Source of the DNA: Ferdinandcohnia salidurans
GTDB lineage: Bacteria; Bacillota; Bacilli; Bacillales; Bacillaceae_L
Assembly (NCBI RefSeq): GCF_042680725.1
Contig: NZ_JBHUEK010000034.1
Span: forward strand, 186,001-250,000
DNA length: 64,000 nucleotides
Reading direction: 5' to 3'
The position numbers and the translations under genes were made by a program. A model generated the notes under the pieces. That model was given only the letters and a program-made list of their open reading frames with translations. It ran no database searches and was not told the DNA's origin. Each line of letters opens with the position of its first letter. Within the stretch, counting starts at the first letter, position 1. Shown here one piece after another: positions 16,728 through 25,344 of this stretch.

Positions 16728-17873
16728 TCATTTAAGAGTTCTGCACCAGTTAATGAATTGCAATTTTATAGCATCATTGAAGTTTCTAGGATCAAGTCCC
16801 CACAATTCCTTTATCTTGTCTAATCTATAAATAAGAGTATTTCGATGAATATGCATCTCATCTGATGTTGATTTAATATTTAGATTGTTTTTCAAAAATA
16901 TTTTTAAAGTTTCTTGTAATTCCTCGTTTAAAGTTGGTTTAGTAGATAAATAACGTGAAAGAAATGATTGACGTGTTTCTGGTGGAATTTTTTCTACAAG
17001 TTGCAGTAATCCCCATTCCTGTATATGGCATACAACTTTATTATTTGCGATTTGCTTCAACAAATCGATACTTTGTAGTCCCTCAATGTAACTAGTGCGA
17101 TAACCTATGATTCCTTTGTATACATTTCCTATTCCGATAAAAGTATTAAACCCCTCAGCATTCAACTTAGTATTTATATTACAGCCGACTTTAGTAATCA
17201 CTTTTATATTTTCATTTTCTTTAAATGGTATTCCCAGGATAAAATATCCTTTTCCAATTGATGCTGAAAATAGACAATTTGGATAAAAAAAGTTTAATAA
17301 TTTAATAATTTGAATTTCATTTTTATGTATTTTCTCATAATCTAAGCTCAGAATGTTTGGATATTTGACTTCAATTACAAAGATTGAGATGTACTTATTA
17401 AAATTTATTTTTAAATACTTCGCTTTAGATTCCAATAATGGAATATTATTGGAATCTTCATCTATTAAGTTTTGTATCCATTCATCTAGTGCTGTCTGTT
17501 TATACCTCAATTGTTCTATTAAGATTTGTTGTTCCAGTAACGACTCCACTGTTATTTTTATAATATGTATTAACTTATAAATTTTGGTGGGTTCCCCGGT
17601 TATACCCACTGCACCAATAACCTTTCCTTTTATTTCTATTGGAATATTTACGCCAGAATGAGTGCCAATCATATTCTTAGAATCTGTTTTATGTATAATT
17701 CGTTCACGTTTCAAATCAATTGCCTCTAATGCTCCTTGATGAATTTCATATATTCTGTTTTTATCACCACTAGCAACTATAACTCCTTTTTGATTCATAA
17801 TATTCACATTATAATCAATTATTTTTATCATCTGATCAACAATCGGTTGTGCCATTTCAGTTGTAATTATCAA
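16728..17873 (-). CDS. CdaR/sugar-diacid-type transcriptional regulator
   Basis: 381 residues. The N-terminal diacid-recognition domain (about 1-135) contains MAQPIVDQMIKIIDYNVNIM and the GAVGITGEP motif; a degenerate GGDEF-like middle domain follows; the C-terminal PucR/CdaR helix-turn-helix (about 325-380) has MHIHRNTLIYRLDKI. CdaR-family proteins activate glycerate and sugar-acid catabolism and sense glycerate in enterobacteria. The TTG at 17873 follows GGGGGATC. It lies directly upstream of, and co-directional with, the amide importer-amidase-glycerate kinase operon but has its own terminator. It is the obvious candidate regulator of that operon. Confidence 0.88.
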   Translation of the reverse strand: MIITTEMAQPIVDQMIKIIDYNVNIMNQKGVIVASGDKNRIYEIHQGALEAIDLKRERIIHKTDSKNMIGTHSGVNIPIEIKGKVIGAVGITGEPTKIYKLIHIIKITVESLLEQQILIEQLRYKQTALDEWIQNLIDEDSNNIPLLESKAKYLKINFNKYISIFVIEVKYPNILSLDYEKIHKNEIQIIKLLNFFYPNCLFSASIGKGYFILGIPFKENENIKVITKVGCNINTKLNAEGFNTFIGIGNVYKGIIGYRTSYIEGLQSIDLLKQIANNKVVCHIQEWGLLQLVEKIPPETRQSFLSRYLSTKPTLNEELQETLKIFLKNNLNIKSTSDEMHIHRNTLIYRLDKIKELWGLDPRNFNDAIKLQFINWCRTLK

Positions 17874-18221
17874 TTCAAGATCCCCCTCAAAAATAAATTT
17901 AATAATAAATTATATTTACTAGTGAAACTTTTCTGTAAATTACTCACCTGGATGTCGATAAGATGTAATGCCTATAGAAAAAATATTATTTGAAAATTTT
18001 GTATATATTAAAATAAATTGTAATAATAGTTCACTGGATTTTCAAGTGAAAATTTCGGGTTTCGAAATTAATCAGTTAAAAAGACTTTAATATTTTTTTT
18101 AACGTAAAAATCTAAAGTGCAATTAGGAAAAAATTTTGGTGTAGAGGTATCTAAGTGGGTACACCGGGGGAAATAAGAAGGTAATTTAAGTTCGAATAAG
18201 TGGATGTATTTAATAATTTAT
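17874..18221. other. Intergenic region upstream of the CdaR-type gene
   Basis: No gene seen. Contains AATTTCG/CGAAATT (18051-18069), TTCACT/AGTGAA near 18030-18049, and GGTGTA/TACACC around 18136-18163. Any could be an operator, but no family can be assigned. Confidence 0.35.
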
Positions 18222-18419
18222 TTACTGGACAAGAAGTAAAGAGGACGAACAAAAATAGAAATAGGATAAACCCTTTTGGTTTACTAGATAGAAAAAAACA
18301 TTTTTATTTCCTTCTCTGTATTCAGCGTATAATAATATTTTTTTCCATTCTTGAGGAACTATTTTAGCCAATATATTCGCAATTTCTTGATACAGTTGTT
18401 CCATCTTTTTAGTCTCCAT
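18222..18419 (-). pseudogene. Truncated YezG-family (DUF600) antitoxin/immunity gene
   Basis: The first about 55 codons encode MEQLYQEIANILAKIVPQEW and LLYAEYREGNKNVFFYLV, the N-terminus of YezG-type immunity proteins, which normally have around 150 residues and neutralise LXG/WXG-secreted nuclease toxins. Here the frame ends at 65 residues in an unrelated hydrophobic tail (SYFYFCSSSLLLVQ), indicating a frameshift or truncation. Start ATG at 18419 has AGGAGGAAAGATCG upstream. It follows a second broken immunity gene. Little chance of function. Confidence 0.7.
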
Positions 18420-19140
18420 CGATCTTTCCTCCTACATAATAAGTTATTCTACTTTGGTACTTGTCACCATTTATTAATTTGGGGGATTGGACTATCAAAC
18501 AAAAAAACACTTGTTGTCTAGAGACAATCAAATGCTTTTCGTTATTAACCAACGTAATATTCACATCATAAACTAAATAATTAATTTTTAAAATTTGCTC
18601 GATTGGTCCCATAAATTCAGTAATAATAAGAATATGTTCCCTTAATTTGACTTTCTTTAGATTCTCTACTTTTTCTGCTCCACCTAAGCCTAATAGAGGT
18701 GTATAGCCGAAGCAATCATCATAGGTAGGATCCACAGTATTTACTAATCGCCTCAGGATAAGGTTGCCACATTAATTCATCGTTCATAAACTCATTATCT
18801 TGAATGTCATCAAAAAAGAATTCAAATCCGGATGAAACAACATTAACAAAACCTTTCCTATAATTTAATAAATTTACATACTTATTTTTTTCCCAAACTA
18901 TAATATCACCCATTGATGTTGTAAAAATCGGAATCGCCTGCTTATGCCTTAGATAACTTGTCTCTATGATATCTACATAATCGTCTGGATTAATTATTTT
19001 TAATACCCATTCGCGAAAGTACCAAAACCATATTTTTTCCATGTTTCTATTAATTCTTCAGGTAGTAAATTCGTATATTTTAAAATCATTTCTTTTCCAA
19101 CTGCTTTATGTATTTTAAAATCGCTAAGAATCGTTTCCAA
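18409..19140 (-). pseudogene. Frameshifted GAD-like/DUF1851 immunity gene (Tdi1-like)
   Basis: Three reading-frame segments join into one protein. It starts at a TTG (19140) after AGGAGGGCAGC, reading LETILSDFKIHKAVG then YTNLLPEELIETWKKYGFGTFANGY before a stop; the next frame continues LKIINPDDYVDIIETSYLRH through MWQPYPEAISKY; the last supplies DPTYDDCFGYTPLLGLGGAEKVENL, the DUF1851 core. Two single-base indels, near 19000 and near 18730, break it. GAD-like plus DUF1851 proteins are immunity proteins of polymorphic toxins. The remnant adjoins a truncated YezG-like gene. Confidence 0.78.
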
Positions 19141-19235
19141 TTCAGCTGCCCTCCTCCATTTTTCTCCTTATACATTGTATCATCGTAATCCCGTAATTCT
19201 TCCATAATCTCTGTTATTTTTATAGCTTAAAAGCA

Positions 19236-19266
19236 CAAAAAGGCGTTGGTACAACACCAATGCCTT
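19236..19266 (-). terminator. Terminator after the FAD oxidoreductase gene
   Basis: AAGGCGTTGGT / ACCAATGCCTT pair over eleven bases (one G-U) with a short loop; the minus strand continues TTTTGTG. Confidence 0.75.
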
Positions 19267-19396
19267 CCTTTACAACATTAAATTTAAATATTCCATGGTG
19301 TTGGGTTTTTAAATGTTAGGTGTGGAAGTAGCTCAAACAGTCCCTGAAAAGGATGGAACGTTTTTATATTAGACTACTTTAGGCAGCTTGTGGTAT

Positions 19397-20629
19397 TCAT
19401 GAAATAGTATCCATTACCTTAACTAGCTCTGCTTCAAAGTCACTCGGTTCATTGGCATAGTTATAAATTCCAAGAAACTTCTCGATGACTGCAGGATGGG
19501 CGCTGATTAACTTGTTAACAGCATCCTGTTGCTCAGAGATCGGTTCATTTTTGGAGAGCTCGCAGCCCATGTAAAAACGGACCATGAATTCAGCTTCAAT
19601 TGCTTGTTGATACTCTTCTCCGATTTGGTCCCATTGACTTAGTTGATTATCGTATCTTTTAAGAATATCGGCCAGTAGTTGAGCTCCCCGGATGGCGTCA
19701 TGAATTCCCTGCGCCATTGCGGGGTCCTTGAAGCAAATGGCATCCCCTATGAGCGCCCAGCCTTTGCCCATTCCTTCGTACCAGTAATTTTCATATTGAT
19801 GCAATCCTCTAATTGGTTCTATAAGGGTTGCTGTCGTAAGCCTTGCTCCGATTGTGGTGTTTGGAAAATGTTCTGTCAACAGCTGACGAAGACTCTCTTC
19901 GCTGTTCTGCTTGAATTTCTCCTTTAAGCCTTTATCGGAAAGCGGAAAGTTCGCAGTCACAACATAGTTGTTCTCATTCGTCGGAAAAAGAATAGCCATA
20001 TTCTTTCCTCTTTTGTAGACTTCGAATTTCGCTTCGCCATCGTGCTGAAAGTTGGAAAAGTAACCAAAGTAAATGGCAACAGTTGAAGGACTGATGATTT
20101 TCTGCTTGCTCCTCACAAGCTTCCGAACGATCGAGTGTCTTCCATCCGCTCCTACTATGAGTGATGCCCTGAATTCCCGCAAGGCCCCTGACGAATCTTC
20201 TCCTTTTACCCCAGCTACGACGTCTCCATCATATATTAGCTCCTTTACCCTAAACCCTTCCAGCACCGTTACATTTTCCATAGACCCCGCCTTTCGAATT
20301 AAGATATCATCCAGGTGCGTTCTTCGGATGCAGTAGGCTGTGTCCTCACCGGCAACAACAGGAATGGGCCCTTCTATTACGGTATCTTCAAATTGGAATT
20401 TAATCGACTTAACCGGTGTCACCTTGGTTTTTAAGACTTCGTCTAACACACCAAGGTCCCGAAGTAATGCTGTTGTATTGTTAAAAAACGTATTCGTCGA
20501 CAATGTGTCACTTGGGAATGTGGCCTTGTCCACCAATAACACCTTAAACCCTGCCTTAGCCAAGTAAATTGTTAACGCAGAACCCGCACATCTTGCTCCT
20601 GTTACAATCACATCATAGTTCTTCTCCAC
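19397..20629 (-). CDS. FAD-dependent oxidoreductase/monooxygenase (geranylgeranyl-reductase/PHBH-like)
   Basis: 410 residues. The N-terminal dinucleotide-binding GARCAGSALTIYLAKAGF followed by VLLVDKATFPSD, the FAD/NADPH motif LIVGADGRHSIVR (about 157-169) and the second FAD motif GWALIGDAICFKDP (about 288-301) define the p-hydroxybenzoate-hydroxylase/geranylgeranyl-reductase superfamily. The protein is cytosolic with no membrane segment. ATG at 20629. It stands alone, flanked by immunity-gene relics on both sides, and carries its own terminator. Base composition is somewhat more GC-rich than the neighbours, which may indicate different ancestry. Substrate unknown. Confidence 0.83.
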   Translation of the reverse strand: MEKNYDVIVTGARCAGSALTIYLAKAGFKVLLVDKATFPSDTLSTNTFFNNTTALLRDLGVLDEVLKTKVTPVKSIKFQFEDTVIEGPIPVVAGEDTAYCIRRTHLDDILIRKAGSMENVTVLEGFRVKELIYDGDVVAGVKGEDSSGALREFRASLIVGADGRHSIVRKLVRSKQKIISPSTVAIYFGYFSNFQHDGEAKFEVYKRGKNMAILFPTNENNYVVTANFPLSDKGLKEKFKQNSEESLRQLLTEHFPNTTIGARLTTATLIEPIRGLHQYENYWYEGMGKGWALIGDAICFKDPAMAQGIHDAIRGAQLLADILKRYDNQLSQWDQIGEEYQQAIEAEFMVRFYMGCELSKNEPISEQQDAVNKLISAHPAVIEKFLGIYNYANEPSDFEAELVKVMDTIS

Positions 20630-20915
20630 CGTCTCACTCCCCGTTTCTTTAATCAGTCCCCTTTAAAAAATATTGTTGAATGGACTTAATTATTCCACTT
20701 TGTATTGTGAGGCGATGTGATTTATGACGTTTCCCGGGGCAGAACATACTACGTAATACTAGAGTTAATCTGGAACTGTTGCTTTAACTTATGTAGAGTA
20801 TAATTCAGACTCATATAAGTTTTTAAAGATTTACTAGCATATTCATATTTTACTAAACAACGTGCAATCAGGTGCCTATCTTATCTAATTTTAAGATACA
20901 CTCTATTTTTTAGTC

Positions 20916-21020
20916 TTAAAAATCTTCTTCCCACGCTTCTTTTGCATCTAATAACCTTTGTGATAAAAACTCATAAAAGTCGTGTGCCGTGTTGTAGTCA
21001 TCAAGCCCACCTTGTCTGTT
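20916..21020 (-). pseudogene. C-terminal remnant of a toxin/immunity-type protein
   Basis: Thirty-four codons without a start, reading DDYNTAHDFYEFLSQRLLDA and ending EAWEEDF-stop. The sequence looks like a genuine acidic, helical C-terminus, but I cannot name its family. It is joined at 21021 to a copy of the leader that precedes the type VII toxin operon at 29.6 kb, so an internal deletion appears to have removed the genes between. Confidence 0.55.
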
Positions 21021-21021
21021 T

Positions 21022-21157
21022 AGGTAAATGTTCTTATTGTAAATTTTACCAGTAAGGAGTTTATTTTTTATGATTTATAAGATACAAAAACAAATCCAAG
21101 ATAGAGGTCGAAAGGGCTATTTTATTCTCTGCATACTTAAATATACTAACGAATGAC
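21022..21157. repeat. Copy A of a roughly 135-base repeat shared with 29661-29792
   Basis: Runs from AGGTAAATG to GAATGAC with long shared blocks including AAATTTTACCAGTAA, TTTTTTATGATT and AAAGGGCTATTTT. Contains GGTAAAT/ATTTTACC arms (21023-21050). The other copy lies directly upstream of the type VII accessory and toxin genes, so this is probably a promoter/leader of such an operon. Confidence 0.8.
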
Positions 21158-21208
21158 TATTTCGTAATAATTTTACAGTAGAAACGTAATATACCGTTCA
21201 TTTGTATC

Positions 21209-21243
21209 AAAAAATGGAGATGAGGTGGACCTTCATCTCCATT
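21209..21243 (-). terminator. Terminator of the 199-aa membrane protein gene
   Basis: AATGGAGATGA/TCATCTCCATT eleven-base arms; the minus strand continues with six Ts. Confidence 0.85.
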
Positions 21244-21282
21244 GTTGAATTATTATAAAATATGTTTTGCCTATAGCTTATC

Positions 21283-21882
21283 TTAATCTGGATTATGCTG
21301 ATGTTCTGTATGCATCTGTTCATCACTCGATGTAGTGGTTTTATTATCATAAGTACTTATCATGATTATTGAAAATAATCCTACTGTAACACATGCTGTA
21401 ATAATAGATAAACCTTTAATGCGATTACCTTGTGTCTTAGTTTGTTTTAGTAATCCCGCTTCCTGTTTAATCGTTTGACTAAGTAAAAGAACAGAAATAA
21501 GTAAAATGGCAATTAAAAAGATTGTTAGAATATAGATAAAATTATATGTTAACATAGCTCCTAACATTGCTCCCATCATTCCTCCCATAGCACCGGCCAT
21601 TATTCCGTCGAGTATCGCCATGGAGTTAAATGGTATACCTATAATTACTCCTGCCCCTATTCCGATAATCATGGCTAGCAAAGAGTTTAATGAAAAGCTT
21701 ACGTTGAGAGCAAGAATGGTACCCATTATTAGCCCCGCCATAGAGCCAATAATCATTGCTGACATCATTGCAGTTGTACACGTAAGAGCTTCTCGTACTT
21801 TGTATACTAATCGATAAACACTAGCAGTAACTATGAAAACAATAGAGAATACTAATAATTGTATAAGTATAGACATCTTCAT
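21283..21882 (-). CDS. Hypothetical Gly/Met-rich integral membrane protein, 199 aa
   Basis: Not assigned to a known family. Five or six hydrophobic segments cover residues about 5-170. The central one is rich in small and Met residues (GIMAGAMGGMMGAMLGAML), suggesting tightly packed helices. The C-terminal tail is hydrophilic with a His/Met cluster (EQMHTEHQHNPD) that could bind a metal such as copper. ATG at 21882, own terminator, no obvious operon partner. Could relate to metal handling, but evidence is compositional only. Confidence 0.7.
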   Translation of the reverse strand: MKMSILIQLLVFSIVFIVTASVYRLVYKVREALTCTTAMMSAMIIGSMAGLIMGTILALNVSFSLNSLLAMIIGIGAGVIIGIPFNSMAILDGIMAGAMGGMMGAMLGAMLTYNFIYILTIFLIAILLISVLLLSQTIKQEAGLLKQTKTQGNRIKGLSIITACVTVGLFSIIMISTYDNKTTTSSDEQMHTEHQHNPD

Positions 21883-21943
21883 CTACCTTTCGATGATTTA
21901 GAATGGCATCCTTTTGAATGAATAAGTAGTCAAAGTTTTAAAA

Positions 21944-21972
21944 TCGGGTAGCTTGATATATAAGCTACCCGA
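21944..21972 (-). terminator. Terminator after the 522-aa enzyme gene
   Basis: Eleven-base arms TCGGGTAGCTT/AAGCTACCCGA with a 7-base loop, 37 bases past the stop codon; the minus strand continues TTTTAAAAC. Confidence 0.75.
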
Positions 21973-22008
21973 TAAAAAAATCTGTATTAATGATTGAAAG
22001 TCTAAACA

Positions 22009-23577
22009 TTAGCCGTGGTGGCCACCACAAGAACAGCTATCATGTGAATGTAAAATATGATTGGAATTGGCACGTTCTTTCTCGCTAGGAAGTTTCCAAA
22101 GCGGATTATTACAATATTTTGGATCTGCTCCTACCATGCTCATGAATAGAGGATGATAATTTTCACAAATATTTAGCTCTGTAAGCACCCAATCCTCTGG
22201 ATCTTTCGCATAATGTTCCCAATAATCTCCTCCCATATTTAAACCTGGTACTGCTGGAATCCAAGATTCAGACAACCATAAATCTGGGTCACCGTATTTA
22301 GCAGCAATTTTGCGAATATCTGGGTCATCCAATCCCATTAAATGCCCATCTTTAATTATTGTTTCAGTTCCTCCGCCTATCATTTCACAAGTTACAGTTG
22401 GAAAGTATAGATGCACATGCCAATGACCAACAGGTAATCCCATTTTTGCAGCTTCACGTTCAGCAGAACTTGAAATAATTGTTCCAAATCCTAAGTGAAT
22501 AACTCCACTACGCATGCGTTCGTATAGACAATTTAACCAGCCATTAAGAAATCCTCTTCTAGGACGGTGAATATGTGGATTCGTACCAATTGAAGCTTCC
22601 CACCATCGAAATAAACCTTTATCAGGGAAACCTGGATATTGTAAGTGATCTGTTTCAGCCTTTACTTTACGAAGTTTGTCTCCAAACTCTCCTCCCTCAT
22701 GGATGTCGGTAATCTTTCCATCTTGGACATCTAGTTGAATCCAAGGAACTGGCCCGATATGATTACTAGTACCAGCAATTACACCACAAGCATCTTCTTT
22801 TGGAATGTACATCCATGGTCGTCCTAACACATGCCCTGGTAAATATGTTTTACCAAACCCTGTGTTTCCTGCCCAAAATCGATTAACCAAATCTGGATTG
22901 TAGAATTCTCGTTTTGAATCCCAATATTCATCGTGGTTCGTATAACTTAAATCAGTACCTTCAGGATCTGTAATTCTAATTCTGCGCGAGTTTCGAACTT
23001 TATCCCACGTCCATTTATCAAGTGCTTCAATAATTTCATAAGGAATTGTATGGGCTGGGCTTGCTGTAAGTTCAGGTGTTATAAAAGGCATCCTTTGAAT
23101 TTTTATATTCGTATCCCTTAAAACTGGGCCACCATATCCCCATAGAAGCTTATCATACTCTCCTTCCTTCTCCATTTCTTCCCATTCATCCATCCATTCA
23201 GCAAGCTCTTTTGTACGAGCCAGATAATATTCTACTTCATTGTGTCCCTTCCATTTTACAATAGGACCTTTATCAACATACTTTACCTCATATTTGGTAT
23301 TATATTTCTCAAGAATCATCTTGCATGCGTCGATAACCATTGGGTCGTGCCAGTTATCAACTCGAAGCAGTACTCGTTCACCTGGTTGCAAATCCCACCC
23401 TGCATGAAGTCCATGATTATATGGACGTTTTGCTACTGCATCTAAGTATGGGATTAATTCTTCAGCACTATTAATATCAATCATTGGAGGACAACGAGGT
23501 GTTTGTTTGTTTATTAATGGCGGACTTGTAAAATTCGGTTTTGCTAGTTTAGAAGTATTCTTTTCATCTTTTATCAT
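22009..23577 (-). CDS. Uncharacterised 522-aa enzyme, possibly aminopeptidase-T/NicX-like fold
   Basis: Not firmly recognised. Residues about 190-440 show a pattern reminiscent of the M29 aminopeptidase T/2,5-dihydroxypyridine dioxygenase (NicX) fold: RITDPEGTDLSY, HLGFGTIISSSAEREAAKMG, then GHWHVHLYFPTVTCEMIGGG. Acidic and His residues are plentiful and the C-terminus HSHDSCSCGGHHG could bind metal. No signal peptide. It is the terminal gene of an operon with a complete taurine/sulfonate-type ABC importer, so it probably acts on the imported molecule, perhaps a nitrogen- or sulfur-containing aromatic. A LysR regulator lies divergently upstream. Family assignment is tentative; that the gene is real is not in doubt. 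Confidence 0.6.
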   Translation of the reverse strand: MIKDEKNTSKLAKPNFTSPPLINKQTPRCPPMIDINSAEELIPYLDAVAKRPYNHGLHAGWDLQPGERVLLRVDNWHDPMVIDACKMILEKYNTKYEVKYVDKGPIVKWKGHNEVEYYLARTKELAEWMDEWEEMEKEGEYDKLLWGYGGPVLRDTNIKIQRMPFITPELTASPAHTIPYEIIEALDKWTWDKVRNSRRIRITDPEGTDLSYTNHDEYWDSKREFYNPDLVNRFWAGNTGFGKTYLPGHVLGRPWMYIPKEDACGVIAGTSNHIGPVPWIQLDVQDGKITDIHEGGEFGDKLRKVKAETDHLQYPGFPDKGLFRWWEASIGTNPHIHRPRRGFLNGWLNCLYERMRSGVIHLGFGTIISSSAEREAAKMGLPVGHWHVHLYFPTVTCEMIGGGTETIIKDGHLMGLDDPDIRKIAAKYGDPDLWLSESWIPAVPGLNMGGDYWEHYAKDPEDWVLTELNICENYHPLFMSMVGADPKYCNNPLWKLPSEKERANSNHILHSHDSCSCGGHHG

Positions 23578-23649
23578 GACATTCTCTCCTTATAACTGCT
23601 TTTCGCATTTTTAATTTGAAAATTCAGACCGTTAGAAGTATAGTAATCT

Positions 23650-24504
23650 TTATTCGACTCGATGCTTTAGTAAACGTGACTCTATCCATTTAACAGAACT
23701 CGTAATTAATATCCCCAAAATAACAATGACGACAATGCCTACAAAAACACGGTCTATATTAAAATTAGCAGATGATTGTGCTACAAAATAACCAATTCCA
23801 CCAGTCGAAACAAACATTTCAGCTGCAATTACTGCTACTAAGGATTGACCAATCCCAACTCTAAGACCAGAAACAATCTGCGGTAAAGACCCAGGAAGTG
23901 CTACTGTTATAAACGTTTGTATAGCAGATGCGCCAAAACTGCTTGAGACTCTAGTTAAATTTGGGTCTAGGTTCTTTACTCCCGTCATTGTATTAAGGAT
24001 AATTGGAAAAACGCCAGCAATAAACACAATGACAACCTTACTCGAAAAACCTACACCTACCCATAGAGTGATTAATGGTAACAATACAATACGTGGTGTA
24101 CCAAGCATAGCAGTCAAAAAAGGATCAAATGCTTTTCCCAGAGGTCGATACCAACCAGTTACTAAGCCGACCAGGATTCCTATTACGGCTGCCATTCCGA
24201 ATCCAAGGCTGAAGTTTCCGAGTGTGAAAAGCAGATTTTCACTCAAATCTCCACTTACTGTTAATTCGTATCCTACCTTTACAATTTTCGAGGGACCACT
24301 CATAAAAATAGGATTTATAATGCCTATTTGGTAAAGTGTTTCCCAAATAGCTAAGACAAGAATTACAGTAATGAGCCCAAGATTATTTAATAAAAAGCTC
24401 CCACTATTCATTTGATTTTTTCTACTTGTGCTATTTTTCTTAACTATTAATCCATCTTGCTGACTTCGACTGTGTATTTCTTCTTTCACTTTTATGCTAT
24501 TCAA
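23650..24504 (-). CDS. ABC transporter permease, SsuC/TauC family
   Basis: 284 residues with six predicted membrane segments. The EAA-like loop SSFGASAIQTFITVALPGSLPQ (within about 180-205) and RVGIGQSLVAVIAAEMF are hallmarks of nitrate/sulfonate/taurine permeases. TTG start at 24504 after AGGGAGGG. Fifteen bases separate it from the ATPase gene. Forms the membrane part of the importer with its neighbours. Confidence 0.9.
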   Translation of the reverse strand: MNSIKVKEEIHSRSQQDGLIVKKNSTSRKNQMNSGSFLLNNLGLITVILVLAIWETLYQIGIINPIFMSGPSKIVKVGYELTVSGDLSENLLFTLGNFSLGFGMAAVIGILVGLVTGWYRPLGKAFDPFLTAMLGTPRIVLLPLITLWVGVGFSSKVVIVFIAGVFPIILNTMTGVKNLDPNLTRVSSSFGASAIQTFITVALPGSLPQIVSGLRVGIGQSLVAVIAAEMFVSTGGIGYFVAQSSANFNIDRVFVGIVVIVILGILITSSVKWIESRLLKHRVE

Positions 24505-24519
24505 CTGTTTCCCTCCCTT

Positions 24520-25311
24520 TTATACCATTTCTTTTTCAAGTTCTTTTTCCTGTACAATAAGACCCCAGATATATTTCTCATATTCCATAAATTCAGGGCT
24601 TCTTTTTATTTCTAAAGGGCGAGGTCGTGTTAGGTCAATCTTCACTTTTTCACAAATTGTTCCCGGTCTTGCAGTCATAACAATTACTTGATCTGCTAGG
24701 TAAACAGCTTCAGCGATGTCATGGGTTACAAAAATGATTGTTTGTTTCGTTGCTCTCCAGATTCGTAGGAGTTCTAGTTGCATGAACTCTCTCGTTTGTG
24801 CATCTAATGCACCAAATGGCTCATCTAATAGCATAAGACTTGGTTCTATAGCAAGTGCTCTAGCAACATTTACCCGTTGTTGCATACCACCTGATAATTG
24901 GTTTGGGTAATGATTTTCAAATGCTTCCAAACCTACCAATTTTAAAAGTTCCCTTCCTTTGGCTAATCGTTCTTGTTTTGGAGTACCTGCTAATTCAAGC
25001 CCATACGTGATATTATCAATTGCAGTACGCCAAGGAAATAGTGAAGCTTGTTGAAACACAACTCCACGATCGCGCCCAGTCCCCTTAATGGGATTACCAT
25101 TCAAGTAGAGATTTCCTTCGCTTATATTTTGAAAACCAGCAATGGCACCTAGCATTGTTGACTTACCACAACCGCTTGGACCAACAATGCAAACAAATTC
25201 TCCCTCATTAACTGTCATATTGAAATCACTAACAGCAATTATTTCATCACCATTTTTAAGTGGATATGTAATTGATACATTTTCTGATTGTAACTTAGCA
25301 ATAGTAGTCAA
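24520..25311 (-). CDS. ABC transporter ATPase, SsuB/TauB family
   Basis: About 263 residues: Walker A GPSGCGKS, Q loop FQQASLFPW, signature LSGGMQQRVNVARAL, Walker B LMLLDEPFGALD and H loop VTHDIAEAV. These match SsuB/TauB/NrtD. The TTG at 25311 has GGAGGA 10 bases upstream; a GTG at 25320 overlaps that site and is less likely. Energises uptake with the adjacent permease and lipoprotein. Confidence 0.9.
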   Translation of the reverse strand: MTTIAKLQSENVSITYPLKNGDEIIAVSDFNMTVNEGEFVCIVGPSGCGKSTMLGAIAGFQNISEGNLYLNGNPIKGTGRDRGVVFQQASLFPWRTAIDNITYGLELAGTPKQERLAKGRELLKLVGLEAFENHYPNQLSGGMQQRVNVARALAIEPSLMLLDEPFGALDAQTREFMQLELLRIWRATKQTIIFVTHDIAEAVYLADQVIVMTARPGTICEKVKIDLTRPRPLEIKRSPEFMEYEKYIWGLIVQEKELEKEMV

Positions 25312-25344
25312 ATTTTCCACTCCTCCCTTAATAAAGAGACTCTA

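Noticed and set aside
19397..20629. FAD oxidoreductase as part of the immunity cluster
   Set aside because: It has its own terminator, different composition and a housekeeping-like enzyme fold; proximity to the relics is probably coincidental.
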